Part shown: piece after piece, positions 1-11,703 of the stretch
How positions within the stretch are numbered: the first letter of the stretch is position 1
Layout of the letters: every line of letters begins with the position of its first letter
DNA from: Diplosphaera chodatii
Lineage: Eukaryota > Chlorophyta > Trebouxiophyceae > Prasiolales > Stichococcaceae
Reading direction: 5' to 3'
NCBI GenBank assembly: GCA_032358165.1
Contig: JAALGY010000023.1
Span: 62,001-126,000, forward strand
Length of the DNA stretch: 64,000 bases
Translations under genes and position numbers: made by a program
The notes under the pieces: model-generated
Seen by the model: the letters and a program-made list of their open reading frames with translations, nothing else
Databases searched by the model: none
Told to the model about the DNA's origin: nothing

Positions 1-862
1 CTGCTCCGAGGCATATGAACCCAGTGCCATGTGCGCCTTCGTCCATTGTGAGCAACATTGCAACAGCGTTCTCGGGTCAGCGGGCAGCACCCGCACAGTG
101 GTCAGACTTGCTGTCGAGGCAGCGATTTGTTAGCGCCGATGTGTGCGCTGCCACACACAAGCTGTCGCCGTGCACATGTGCCCCCAGCAGTGCCGGCTGG
201 CCGCTGCAGGTGACGACTGTTACGAACAGACGACGAGATCATGAACAGACCATACTGAAGCATCTATCTACAACATGGCATGGTATGGACTGCAGGGTGC
301 AGGCGCAAACCACTGCAGGTGTGCTGAGGCTAACGCTAGGGTGCACATAGCTCAGCCGTCTCTTCCGCTGCTGCAGGTTTGCAGGCCCTTGGATGCCATG
401 TTCTGAGACAGCAGCGTTTGCTGCCGCAGCGGGTGCTGTCTGCAAAGATCAGTCTGTGGCAAGAAGGTGCCAGCAGCATCGATACCAGTGTGTTTGTGCC
501 CTCAATGCCGACATATGAACAGTTGGCAATGGCAAGCTGGCGGTGATATTGTTGTGCTGAGGAAGTGCAGGCTGGTGTAGCGCTGCTGGCAGGGGCCGGG
601 TTGTGCGAAGGCAACCTCAACGTGCATCGGCGGCTCTGGGCACTGGGCAACTGCAGCAGCTGGTCACCAGCGGTGCGCTGCATGCAAACTTGCAGGCGAT
701 GCTGCAGTCTTGAGAGCCTTTCGTGATGGCTCAGCAGGATTTGTCGCTGCCCACTGCCAGCTCCAGTGAGCAGAGGTATGGCACAGCCTGGACCACAGCC
801 GAGTGTTCACATGTCGATATCTCGTTCAGTAACCTGATTCTTGTGCTTCTAACATGCTGTAG
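1..862. other. No gene assigned; region upstream of A1
   Basis: By comparison with paralogues this stretch should hold exons 1-3 of the F-box-like gene A1 (F-box exon, WRxxM exon, SRVPVLSL exon). I could not find them. They may be decayed, or may lie left of the window. Open frames here show no recognisable motif. Confidence 0.4.
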
Positions 863-2029
863 GTGTCAGCGCTGGTGGCAGGAAGGAACTTCCAGCGCTA
901 CTCAGGACCGGTGTTGGAGAGTCTGATGCTGCAGCAGTGGCGCGACGCCTTCTTCAAGTTCCAAGCACCGCCAAAGGCGTTTCCAGTGAGCTGCTCTGCC
1001 ACTTCTTTTCGGCAAGAGCTCACGCATGTAGCTGTTTACGTTCATAGCCTGCAGTTGTCACACACAATCCTACTTGTCTGTCGGGTGTCAAGCATGTCAG
1101 CCTCTGCACGGTTTGTTGCATGCCGCTTGTGAAGCCAGCTGACCACTATACCGGGGCGACAGCTGTCACCAGGGTTCTGACTGTTTTGCTGTCAGCTGCA
1201 GGTGCTGAAATCCGTGCGCGGCATTGGCGGCTGGCTGCCCCTGGGACTGCCGCGTCAACTCGAGACCCTGGAGTACACTGCCGAGTCTGTGGCTCACACT
1301 GAAAAGAGCCGGTTGACCAGCGAGCGGTTCGCCGCTGTACTCACATGGATCGTCCAGCTTGCGAGTCTGAAGGAGCTGACCATCCACCGCTACTGTGAAA
1401 ATCCCCTGCCGGTCAGCTTCATTTCCCAGCTGCCAGGCACCGTGCAGGTGAGACACAGAGGTTGCTGGCTGCGCATGCAACCAAGGGTGGCTGCATGCCT
1501 GTGCTGCTGCCAGATGCATGTCATTCCCTCTGCTGCTTCAGAGCAGGCGGCCTCTGCCGAAGGGCTGCTCATGCTGTAGGGCAACAGCTGCATTACAGGT
1601 GCCATGTAGTGTGAGTATCAGCCACTGCCTTCTGCCCATGTTCCATGTTCTAAGGGTGTTGTTCCTCTTGCACGACAGGTTGCCACCTTCGATGAGTGCC
1701 TACTGGAAGTTTTATCAAGTGACGAGGATCCGCACGGGGACGAAGATGCAGATGACGATGGAGATGATGCTTCCGAAGCTGCACGTGCATCGCAGCTTGC
1801 TGCCTGGCAGGCTGCTGTGCCGCCGCACCTGCACATCTCCGATTGGGGGGACCGGATCACCAACGAGCGGCTTCCCCGGACGCTGACCACATTCAAGTTG
1901 GAGTCGAAGGCCATCCTGATAGCGGCTGGGAAGGATATAGGGGAATTGAAGCCCAGGCCTGTTGTGCTCACTCCTGCTTGTGACTGGATTGTCGATTGGG
2001 AAAACCTCGAGCTCATGGGAGCGCTATGA
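863..2029 (+). CDS. F-box/LRR-like family protein A1, 3' part
   Basis: Three exons match exons 4-6 of the A family: 863-985, 1202-1447 and 1679-2029, all joined in phase 0. Exon 4 carries the family hallmark NFQRYSGPVLESL. Exon 5 carries LPLGLP followed by LETLEY and LKELTI, which read like degenerate leucine-rich repeats, and ends in SFISQLPGTVQ. Exon 6 starts VATF, has an acidic Asp/Glu-rich run and ends at a TGA. These three exons are open with no frameshift. The F-box start was not found, so the gene is either 5'-truncated in this window or partly decayed. In F-box proteins the N-terminal motif recruits Skp1 of an SCF ubiquitin ligase and the C-terminal repeats bind the target; this function is inferred from family resemblance only. 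Confidence 0.6.
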
Positions 2030-2559
2030 TAAAAACTTGTTTGCGCATATGTATGTACTCTGGCAGATGACGTGACATGCAAGGAAACGTTATAGCATTG
2101 ACATAAGCAATCACATGCTCGAGAGCCTGCCAAGCACAGGTTCATTACAGAACGTCTGCGACAGCTTCTGCACCTTGCACCACCTCGCATGTGCATATGC
2201 GTCAGCATCTTGTATACAAGATGCTGACGCTCTCAACAACAAAGCAAACTGCCGCGGCAACATCACGATGCACAGCTGACACTCTGCTGCAAACCATGTC
2301 TGCAGATTGCTCATGACACCTGACAACCCTAGATGCACCTAGATCACGCAGGCAGACCGTCAGGCAATGCGTGCTGCCAGGTGCCCCTGATGCTTAGCAA
2401 CAGCCTAGTCCGACTGTAGCACTGCACACAGCGTCGCAGTGAGGCACACCAGTGTCGGTGTGTGCAATCCGCAACAGATGTGTGCAGCACTGGAGTAGCT
2501 CCACATAAGGACACCAATCACGATCGCGCCCATACGTCCATCTGCTGGCATGTTGTTGC
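2030..2559. other. Intergenic, with a perfect palindrome
   Basis: This region lies downstream of A1. It contains a 32-bp perfect palindrome, listed separately. No coding region is supported. Confidence 0.5.
2199..2230. repeat. 32-bp perfect palindrome
   Basis: The left arm GCGTCAGCATCTTGTA is followed with no spacer by its exact reverse complement. The next outer bases (T and T) do not pair, so the palindrome is exactly 32 bp. It lies 170 bp past the A1 stop codon. It could form a hairpin in the 3' UTR or be a remnant of inverted repeats of a mobile element. Confidence 0.9.
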
Positions 2560-3520
2560 ACTTCGCAGCCGCCTGTCCCGGTCAAGTGGCGGGCGGGGGC
2601 GTCAGCCCCCAATGCAAATGTGCCCATTGGCCCGGCACCACCTGCGCAGTCGAGTGGGTGGTCTGTGGACAGCATGCTGTGTTCAAAACGGGTTCACGAT
2701 GTCTGCAGCAGACGCAATAATGAGTCCTGAACTCTCGATTGGCAGCTGATGCTGCAGTCTGGCACCCGGCAGCAGCCACAGCCAAGGCGCTATTGCTACA
2801 TCAGCGCACCTGCTGTTGGCTGGCAGTTGACATTTGAACCTCCAGGCCCGTGGCTGCTCTGCTGACGGCCCAGCTCCAGCTGCCTGTAATGCAGGCACCA
2901 GTCTCATCCTTGGTGCAACAGGCCGCTGCCTACGGCGGCCATGGACGCAGCCTTGGCGCCGCGCTGCGTGCTGCAGCGCACTTGCAAGAGGTGCCATGCT
3001 GCAGGGTGACCACATATCGCCGGGCCATGAATCAGATGGACTCAGCAAGTGTAAGTGCTCAATAACTGCTGCCACCTCCGCTGTTCCAGTGCACAGCAAG
3101 GATGCATGGGCTGCAAGGCACTGTGCAATCCTGAGCCAAATGGTTCCATCCCTTAGAGGCACGCCCCACCAGCTGACAGGTTGCAGCAAGACAAGCACCA
3201 TCTGTTTACTGCTTGTATGTTGCTGAACACTTGATAGACGCCTTACCCTGGCAGCTCAGATGATTGCGGCTGCCATCCCGCGGGTATGTTGGAGCGCCCC
3301 TAGCCAGCAACAGATGTCGCTCAGCTGGCAGGCGTGCTCCTGATGGCGGCGGCAGCCGCGTGGTCCTCGCTCGTCATCACCGCCTCAGCAAGCAGGCGGA
3401 AGGACACCCTGCAGCAGATTCGCCGCTGGCTGTCAGCCCAATGTACAAGACTGCACCACCACACAGGCTGCAGGGCTGCTCCGAGAGCTGGCACCTCTCG
3501 TGACAAACACGTCATGAACG
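2560..3520 (+). pseudogene. X1: decayed copy of a third family unit
   Basis: The DNA aligns with 10560-11480 (X2) over most of its length. Both share a CGTCAGCCCCC block, a block around GGCAGCTGATGCTGCAG, a conserved peptide (here MDAALAPRCVLQRTC at about 2940) and an AWSSLVIT...KDTLQ block at about 3357-3420. No continuous frame runs through it, and in X1 a stop soon follows the conserved peptide. I do not recognise the family. It lies between the 3' ends of convergent genes A1 and B1, as X2 does between A2 and B2, so it was probably copied along with the A/B unit. Confidence 0.45.
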
Positions 3521-3628
3521 TGTGCTGGACCAGAACGTGCGTTGCCATCAATATATGGTGGTCAGATTATTATGGCGGTACAGTATGCAGCACTGGTGAG
3601 GCACAGGCCTGCAGCGGTGGGCAGCTAC

Positions 3629-5549
3629 TCATGCGCTGTGCTGGTGTGGTGTGCTGCCAACAGCATGCCCACTATTATCAGGGGGATGCATCCAGAGCAG
3701 CGCATGTGCCAGTTTGATGCTGGCGCCGGCATTGGATGACAGCAGCAGCCAGCCCAAACGCAAGTTAAGAAGCTGGTGAAAGCAGAGCCTCCACGCGTGC
3801 CTGGCGCTCCAGAATGCGGGGCCCAGTTCCCACTCCACCAGGCGCATGTGGCCGGGGACGGAGGCCTCCACCAGCCGCCGCGGCAGCGGTATCATGGAGC
3901 TGCCGTAGCCGCCGTACTCGTACTGCAGGGACTCCACCGACGGTGGGAGGCACTTCAGCAGGACGGGCGCGAGGTCGGGGCGCCCCGGATCGGTGTCGGC
4001 CCACACCCGCAGGTGCTTCAGGCCCCTTCCGCCCCACGTGTCCACGTCATGCAGGTCCTTGCGCAGCTGGAGTTCGGCCTGCGGGGCGGCGGCAGGCTCT
4101 TGAGCGGTTTTGCGGGTGAGCAGCACCACTGCCGCATGAGAGCTGGAAGCCAGGGTTGTAACCTACGCCGTGGCACACAAGCAAAGCTTGCTGCTGAGCC
4201 CCGGTGCAGCTGGCTGCCTGTCATCGTGCACCTGAGCGCGACAGACTGACGGCACACCTGCAGCGTCGCAAAGTCGTCGGCTGTGGACCAGGCTGTGTGG
4301 CCGGCGGCCCAGTCCAGGGCTTCCATACACCACGGCAGGTTTCGCACGGGGCCGCGTATGCCGATGACGTGCTGCAGCCCGTCATAGAAGTCCAGCGGGA
4401 GCCGCGGGTCCTCGAAACCATAGGGCCCTGCTCGTCACGAGGTCTCACAGCTCCCAATGCTTTGACAATCAGAACAAGACGGTTCGTATGGGGGTGGCCC
4501 GATGTGCTGACATTCATGTCGTCTGAGACGCAGCTCAGCAGCGCAGGCGTACGCAGGCGCCATGTGGAAATGGTAGGCACCTTCTTGGTGTAGTGCAATG
4601 GTGCGCAGGTGGTGCATGCTGCGGCAGCAGAAGTCGTCGTTGCGCAGCAGGCGGGTCACCGCTGCACCAATCTGCAACAACAACAGCAGCGGCGTTGGCC
4701 TGTGGCTCTATTCCCTTAGGATGTCAGCTTTCGCAGTGGTGAGCTCATGCGCTGCACGAGGCAGCGGCACGTGCTGCAGGTTAATGAGATGTGAAGCGCA
4801 TTCCCACCTTTGGCGGCGGCCTGTGGCCCCTGGTGCTTCTGGTGTAAGGGCTCATCACGTCCACCTGTGGCTGGGGTCGGATGCACAGTGCGGATATAGG
4901 TGCCGGGCACCTGGCCACCTGAAGCACATGCAGAGTGGGCGTACTGTCATACTTGTGCCAACTCACAAGTGTCGCAGCGTAGCCATGATGTTGCATCTTG
5001 GATGTTGCTGCCATGTTGAGAGTTCCTGCCATGCGAAGAGTTCCGTCTGCCATGCTGTGCCGGTGTAGTCGGGATCTGCACCTCGCCGACGGGGCCGTTC
5101 TTCGAGCTCACCTTGTCGATACGGTCCTTCAGAGCAGCGAAGACAGGGTCCAGCGGCCCTCGATGGGAGTGGTTTTCGACAGCTGCGGGTCCCAGGTAAG
5201 TGTCACGCTGACTGGCAGCTCCAGCATGAAGCTGCGCCACCTGCACTGGACGATAGTGCCAGCTGTAGCGGATCAGCACAGCAGCTCGAGGCACCAGCAT
5301 GGGAGCCCACCGCCTGTGTGGGTGCACACAGCGATGCATGGTGCATGGGAGGCATCATCGGCCTGGCGCTCGCCTGTTGCATACCAAGGCGAGCTGACAC
5401 CATGTCGCGACTATGTTGCTGAAAGTGTCGTTGTTGCCGTCAACCTGCAGAGGTGCACAGACCTGCACCATGATCAGCCTGAACACATCGGGTGGCAGAT
5501 CATCGAAGCTCGCCACCGCCGCTGAGCGCGTTCTACTGCGAGTCTCCAT
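3629..5549 (-). pseudogene. F-box-like family protein B1 (one-base frameshift)
   Basis: Exons on the minus strand are 5549-5395 (METRSRTR start, then FDDLPPDVFRLIM, an F-box-like motif), 5240-5112 (WRSFMLELPVSVTL), one ending at 4919, 4671-4581, 4427-4258, and a last exon from about 4100 to 3629. The last exon carries KHLRVWADTDPGRPDL and PGHMRLVEW. Comparison with B2 shows one base lost in exon 2 near WDP, and exon lengths confirm a phase break of one base. Unless this is a sequencing error, the protein is truncated. Exons 1 and 2 match those of the A family in order and motif, so A and B share ancestry. B1 starts 258 bp from A2 in divergent orientation. Confidence 0.6.
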
Positions 5550-5807
5550 GCTTGTGCAATGACAAGTTTGTGCTGGGCAGCAGATAATGCCCGACATGCA
5601 GACGCTGCTCACCAGCAGTGCACACTCACAGGTAGACATGACCTGCATGATGTCATGCTCCAAGCTCATGTGCCAGTCTGTGAGACAACAACAGGACATA
5701 ACGATTATTGTCACTCAAAAACGCAACGTGGTACTGTGAAGGCACAGCGCAGCCTTAACACGCCCAGTCGCTCGAAGCGCCGGCTGCGGTACCAGCGCAG
5801 CACGGTC
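5550..5807. promoter_or_regulatory. Divergent upstream region between B1 and A2
   Basis: 258 bp separate the start codons of B1 (-) and A2 (+). The same arrangement recurs between B2 and A3 (229 bp). No TATA box is evident. A bidirectional promoter is inferred from the layout only. Confidence 0.4.
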
Positions 5808-8800
5808 ATGATGGCGATGAGTGACCTGCCAGACCAGTTTCTCGAGCTCATCCTGCAGCATGCAACCGAACCGCTGCGGGGGGACAGTGACAGGGATACC
5901 TTCTACCGCTGCTGCCTGGGAGTCGCCTGCCGGCGTCAACAGCAGGTGCTGTGTTTAATGTTGCACCAGGAGCACCCTTTGGCGTGTTGCAGGGCATGAC
6001 GCTTGCAAGTGCCATTCACTGTTCATCTACCACCGGTTCACGAGGTGGCACCTTGCTCTTGCCGTGCAGGTGGCGAAGCATCACGCAGCGTCAGCCGGTG
6101 AACCTGACACTGCGGTATGAGATCAACGGCACATGGGACCGAAGACTCCCACGCATGTCCAGCGCCTGGCTCAGGTACAGCGTGCGTGCGCTACTGTCCG
6201 CTCTTGCTTGATACAGGTGTCATGCGCTAGCAGGGGCAGCTCTCAGAGAGACTGTCATCATGGTGAGACGTGCTGCTGGTCTGTGCTGCCGTGGAGCAAG
6301 CGGTTTGATCCGGCAGTCAGCAGGAGCTGGACACGGTCGGATCTGATCTAACCCCGCATGACTGATCTGACATGTAGAGTGTCCAGCCGCCTTCCGCACA
6401 CAGCCTGACGCACCACTGCTGACTAGTGGCGTCCAGATGTCATGCCCACTTACATGCACCACTGTAGTGCTCTACAAGTGAATTTGGCCTTTTACCATGA
6501 TGTTTTACCACAACTGGACATGGTATACCGTGCTGTCATGGTAAATGATAGCATAAGGTGGTATATCAACTGTGGTATATCGTGAAAGCATGCAAACGGC
6601 GGTAAACTACCCTACTACATGTGTTGACACATGTCCACATATGCACAGATATCTGCCGAGTGCTGTCAATGCCAACACTTCCAAGCCTCTTAGTAACACT
6701 GGCATGAATATCTTGAGCGATGCAGATGAGCGGCGCCATGATTACGGCACGACTGCCGGAATTATAGGCGAAAACGCTACCTTTTGTGACAAAACTACGC
6801 TAAATATTCTCGCAAGCCTGGACTGGTCAAACGAATGGGCCTGCTTGATAGGAACCCTCTATGATGAGGCAGAATGGTCCGATCGGGCAACTGCGTGGCG
6901 GCCTGCGTCCCCCCAAACCGATTGATGCGGACCTCACCCCTGATAGGAAACCCCCTTGTATGAGACGCAATTCGGGAAAGGCCAAATGCGTCTCAGCCTG
7001 ACCCAAGCCCTGTGTTCTCATCACTCTTCTGTATTGTCAGCGCGGCCAATGGGCTGCTAGCATGCCTTCTACGTTATCAGTAGACCGCTGCAGGTTGTCG
7101 GATGCTGAGCGCGGCATGCTGAGCTTCAAATCGCACCCACCTGTCAGCATGTGCACATGCTGGGGCAAAGCGCAACGCTGCAGCATTCGTGGAATGCACA
7201 GTGTCTACGCCCATTGTACTGTACTTGCGCTGCAGAATGCCGGGCATCTCGGCCTGTGCGTCACAACTGAGAGCCGTCCAGCTTCGAGGTCAGTGGTGAT
7301 GCTTCAGATTGCCTGGTATCCTATTGCACCAGCTGCGCTGCAGGGTTGCTGAACGTGCTCGTACGGACCACAGGAGCAGCAACAAGAGCCTGCAGAGGTG
7401 TCATGACATGGGGAGGAGCCAGGAACTCAGAGCGCCTCCAAGGTCAGTAGTGGCGCTGATGCGTTGTTTTGTTTTGCATTCTACACAAGGTACGGTGCCT
7501 GAACCTATGGCTGCCTCTGCAGACACAACAGAGGGTCGTAGGAGCAGCAGGCACTGCCAAGCCAACCAGCATTTGTTTCTTGACCAGGTGAGCTGGCGCT
7601 GCGCTCTGCCGCACAGCGGCAGTCCTGTCATGCATGGCTTTGACGGGCTAGCTCTGCTTGTCTGCAGGATCACCAGCCCTAAGAACAGGCCGATCTAGCC
7701 GCTTGTGGGTGCAGCAGCATCAGGTTCGCCTGCTGCCCACATATGGTGACTATACTTGGCATGCGCCACCGTAGATGCAGTGCTTGGCATGCCCTGTCAG
7801 CCGCCTGGTGAGTGACAACCTAGCTCTCTTCACAGGAGTCACAAAGCAGCCAGCCGTCGGGGATTCAGCAACCTCAGGGCCTAGCTGCCGTCCACAACAG
7901 GTGACATTGCTTGCTTTGGCAAAGTGCTTTAGCACACCATGCGCAACTGTGGTGCTCGCTCCGAAAACTGCACCAATCCTTGGCTATCTCTACTCCCAGA
8001 AACCTCGGCAAGAGCCATGTCAGCTGCGGAGGCAACAGCAGACTGTAAGCCTAACTGCTAGCAAATCAGGTGACGAAACCGGGCATGCCATGTGTAGATG
8101 CATGCAACGCCGAACACACCCCAACACTTGCCGCAGACTTGCGATTCATACTCTGCAGGCTGCAAGAGCATTTTGGGCAAGCATTTTGGAGGCACCAGGG
8201 CAGCAGCAGGCCCCTGGCCTGGCTGAGTGGTGGATGATGCTGCAAGTGCTGGCGCCGCATCGCATTGGGCTGCCGGCGGTGCAACACACCAGCCTAGCAG
8301 TTGCCCATGAACTAGAGGAGTTGCCCGTGAACCGAAGGTGGTCCTGTCAGTTCGTCTAGAACCTGTCATGCTGTCGCTATTGTAGGCAGAGATGACAAGC
8401 TATGATGGGCTCAATGACCGCACTACTGTCTGCAAAGGCACATTTAGCCACTTGCCGGTCGACGGTGGTATATTGCCCTAGCACACAGTAAATCGTGATG
8501 GTATACCTGGTCCACTTTTACCACGGTAAGCACCACACCAGCTACCGTGGTTAAAATCGTGGTTAAACACCGTAGTCTACTATGATATTCACTTGTAGAG
8601 AGTGACATAGGAAGTAGCAGCGCTGAGGTGAGTGGAAGGCACTCACATGCACCAAATGTATTGACGATCACACTCCTGGGTGCGCTCCTGCAGCTGGCGC
8701 GCAGCAGGGTGCCGGTGGTGAGCCTCGCAGTGCTGGAGGCGGTGAGCGGGCTGCCCGACGACCCCCAGCTGGAAGGCACTCCCGCCGAGCCGGAGTGCGC

Positions 8801-10133
8801 TGCGGTGCGTGCTGCTGGCGGCAGGCTCTCCAGTGCAGGATTGGGCGTTTCGGACCGGGCAGCAACAGCATAGTATATGCCTTGCACGCCGCTGCTTGAG
8901 TCATAACTCATGGCTGATGACCGCTCTGTGAGCTGCCGCAGTCCGCCAGTCATTACGCACGCATGATAGCTGAAAACCAGCACGTACAGTGTTAACATGC
9001 CGATGGCAGTCATCTCGGACGCAGATGAGTATGCATGGTAGACCTGCCATTGCAAGTGGCTGTTCTCAGGCTACAGTTTGCTGCAGGTGGAGCAGCTGCT
9101 GACAGCGAGCAATTTTCAGCGGTGTTCGGGACCAGTGCTGGAGAGTCTGACGATGGAGCCATTGATCGACAAATGCTTCACTGCAGCTCACTGCAGCTCA
9201 CTGCAGCCCCAGAGGCTTTTCCAGTGAGTGCTTTTGACGTTCACACTACTCAAATTGCTTGGCTGTTCCCCCAGCATGTGCATGCAGCTGCTGCAGACGC
9301 ATACTGCACACTCGCCTGTCCAACAAGCTCGCAACCTGGTAAAACATGGTATCAGCGTGTCGAGGAAAGGCACCGGCCTTAGGGTGCTGATCGTACTTCT
9401 CTGCAGGTGCTGAAGACCCTGTGCGGGATTGCCAGCCGCCTGCCCCTCGGGCTGCCGCCTCATGTAGAAACCTGGAGTACGCCGCGGAGCCTGCGTCCAC
9501 TGCCAGAGGCAGCTGCACGTCCGGCAGCGAGCAGCTGGCTGCAGCGCTCACGTGGATCGTGCAGCTGGCGCATCTGCAATAGCTGACGATCAAGCGCTGT
9601 TTGGAGGAGCGCCTGCCAGTCAGCTTCGTAGCCCAGCTGCCAGCCAGGGTGCAGGTGAGCGCAACGGTGAGCGCTGGCTCCGCATGCAGCACAGGACGCT
9701 CTGCATGCTTGTGCTGCTGCCAGGTGCATGGCCTCCTGTCTGCTAGGCAGACGTAGGAACCTCCTGACGTAGAGTTGCTTGTCAAACCCTGCTGCAGGAT
9801 GACAGCTGCGCTGACTAGGATACTGTGGCACAGGCGTGAGCTGACACCGTTTGCCCATGTCCTCATGGTGTTGCTCCTTTTGCGCCGCAGGTCGCCACAT
9901 TCTACAAGTGCCGACCAGACGACATGTCATGTGAAGAGGATGCACACGGAGACGACGAAGATGACGATGATGAAGAGGACGGTTTTCCGCAGATGCACGG
10001 GCGTGTCAGCTTGCTGCCTGGTGGGCCGCTGTGCCGCAGCACCTGCACATCTCACATCGGCTGTACCAGACTCATGATGATGCTCCAGGGTCCACGCTTA
10101 CCATGTACAAATTGGAGTCAAAGGCCAGCCTGA
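5808..10133 (+). pseudogene. F-box/LRR-like family protein A2 (pseudogene)
   Basis: All six family exons are present: 5808-5945 (SDLPDQFLELILQHAT, F-box-like), 6070-6174, 8694-8804 (SRVPVVSLAVLE), 9087-9223, 9407-9654 and 9891-10133. Exon 1 lacks one base compared with A3. Exon 2 is 105 bp instead of 106. Exon 4 is 137 bp instead of 123 because a 10-bp unit (CTGCAGCTCA) is repeated. Exon 5 has lost a base before LEY and has a TAG where other copies have LKELTI. It therefore cannot make the family protein. The gap between exons 2 and 3 is about 2.5 kb, against 174 bp in A3, because of an inserted element. Confidence 0.8.
6470..8600. mobile_element. 2.13 kb TIR element inside an A2 intron
   Basis: The ends are inverted copies of CTCTACAAGTGAAT (6470-6483 and 8587-8600), flanked on both sides by AGTG (6466-6469 and 8601-8604), a possible 4-bp target-site duplication. 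Just inside both ends are clusters of short related motifs (TTTACCATGA/TCATGGTAAA at 6492-6546, ACCACGGTA/TACCGTGGT near 8522-8555, and repeated GTGGTATATC), like subterminal repeats of DNA transposons. The interior has no recognisable transposase. A 194-codon open frame at 7775-8359 has no known domain. The paralogue A3 lacks the insert. Probably non-autonomous; superfamily unknown. Confidence 0.65.
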
Positions 10134-10559
10134 GAGCGGCCGGGAAGCATGGATCCGCAGTCCGGGTACCGCAGACTGCATGCTGGGCTTACTACAGCTA
10201 GCGACATCAGAGCAGTCAACCTTGAGGCCGAGGAACCTCGTGGCTTTGGTGCTAGGCCCATAACTCTAGTTTGTCTGTGTGTAGTTCATCTGGCAGGCTG
10301 AGCTTGCATGCTGAACATCGCACTGGTTCTGCGTGAGTAGCAACCTCGTTTTATGCGAACTGTGTGCCAAGCACAGGACCTTGCACCTGCACCTTAATCT
10401 GCATCCTTGCACCACCTCACATACAGCTCGTAGAGAACGAAACACACCAGTGCTGGTATACACAGTAAGACATACCACTGACAGCACTAGAGCAGCACTG
10501 CATTCTTTCACCAGCTGCACCCACGATTCCATCGGTTTTCGAGCTGCTGTGCTCCACTG

Positions 10560-11480
10560 CTGGCCGGCCCCGTCAAGTAGCGGTGGCGTCAGCCCCCGGA
10601 GCAGATGTGCATGTGTGCCCCGGCAGCGCCTGCGCAGTGAGAGGGAGGGTCTGTGAACATCGTGCTGTGCTCAGAAGGCGGTTCACAGTGTTTGCAGTAG
10701 CTGCGAAGAGTGAGCCGCCCACCCCGCAGCAGGCAGCTGATGCTGCAGTTTGGCACCCACCAAGCAGCGTTCACAGCCAAGGCGCAGACGCCACCTCGGT
10801 GCACCTGCTTGTGCTGGGTGCATGATGTTGCAGACTCAAGCCGCTGGCTGCTGTGCTGGTGGTTAAGGTCCAGCTGGCTGCTCTGCGCGCAGCGTGCTTC
10901 CCGTATTGCGCCAAGCTGCTGCCTGCTGCGATCGTGGATGGAGCCCTGGCGCGGCACTGCGTGCTGCAGTGCACCTGCGAAGAGATGCCAGGCCGCAGGG
11001 TGATCACATAGCGCCTGACCAACATGGAGAGTGACACAAGTAGTTGCGACAGCTGGCACCTCCTTTGTTCCAGTGCAAGGCAAGAATGCCGAATCTCAAA
11101 GTATTTGTGCAGTCCTGAGCTTGATGTTGCCAGGTGGAGATGATAGGCCCTGTCAGCTGACGATCAGCAGCGAGGCAAGCATCATCAGGTGCCGGCTTCC
11201 CGCTCAGCTGCACAATGCTGCAAATGCGCTTACCTGGCTGGTGCAGTGACTGCAGCCGCCATCTGCAGCCGCCATCCTGCAGGGGCTTTGGACTGCCCGC
11301 GGCCAGGGTCGGACGTCGCTCAGCCGGCTACCCATGCATGGCCACCCAGCTGCGGATGGCGTCAGCGGCCGCATGGTCCCGGCTCGTCATCACCGACTTG
11401 GCGAGCAGCGCAAAGGACACCCTGCAGCACGTACAGCAGCAGCCATCAGCCGCCGTGGGACGCAGGCTCTGACGCTCCTG
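10560..11480 (+). pseudogene. X2: decayed copy of a third family unit
   Basis: Homologous to X1. An open block at about 10870-11010 reads LLPAAIVDGALARHCVLQ, and another at 11350-11450 reads AAAWSRLVIT...AKDTLQ. A further block at 11583-11719 (EVQAAADKLLVCSA) resembles helical repeats but matches no family with certainty. A TAG interrupts the frame after GRRVIT. It lies between the convergent genes A2 and B2. Confidence 0.4.
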
Positions 11481-11703
11481 GATCTGCCCCCGATGTGATG
11501 CACATGCCACAGACGTGCATCTGCCTTCATGCAGAACCCTTGGCTCTGATGCTAATCGCCATCATTCTGGGGTGGAAACGGTTTGCTGCAGCATGTGCAG
11601 CATCCCACACTGACGAGGTGCAGGCTGCAGCAGACAAGCTGCTTGTGTGCAGCGCTGCTGCGGCACTTGTGGGCATTCTGCAGCCAGCATGCTGGCCTGT
11701 GCC

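Noticed and set aside
7775..8359. 194-codon frame inside the TIR element as a transposase
   Set aside because: No catalytic DDE pattern, zinc finger or other transposase feature can be seen in it.
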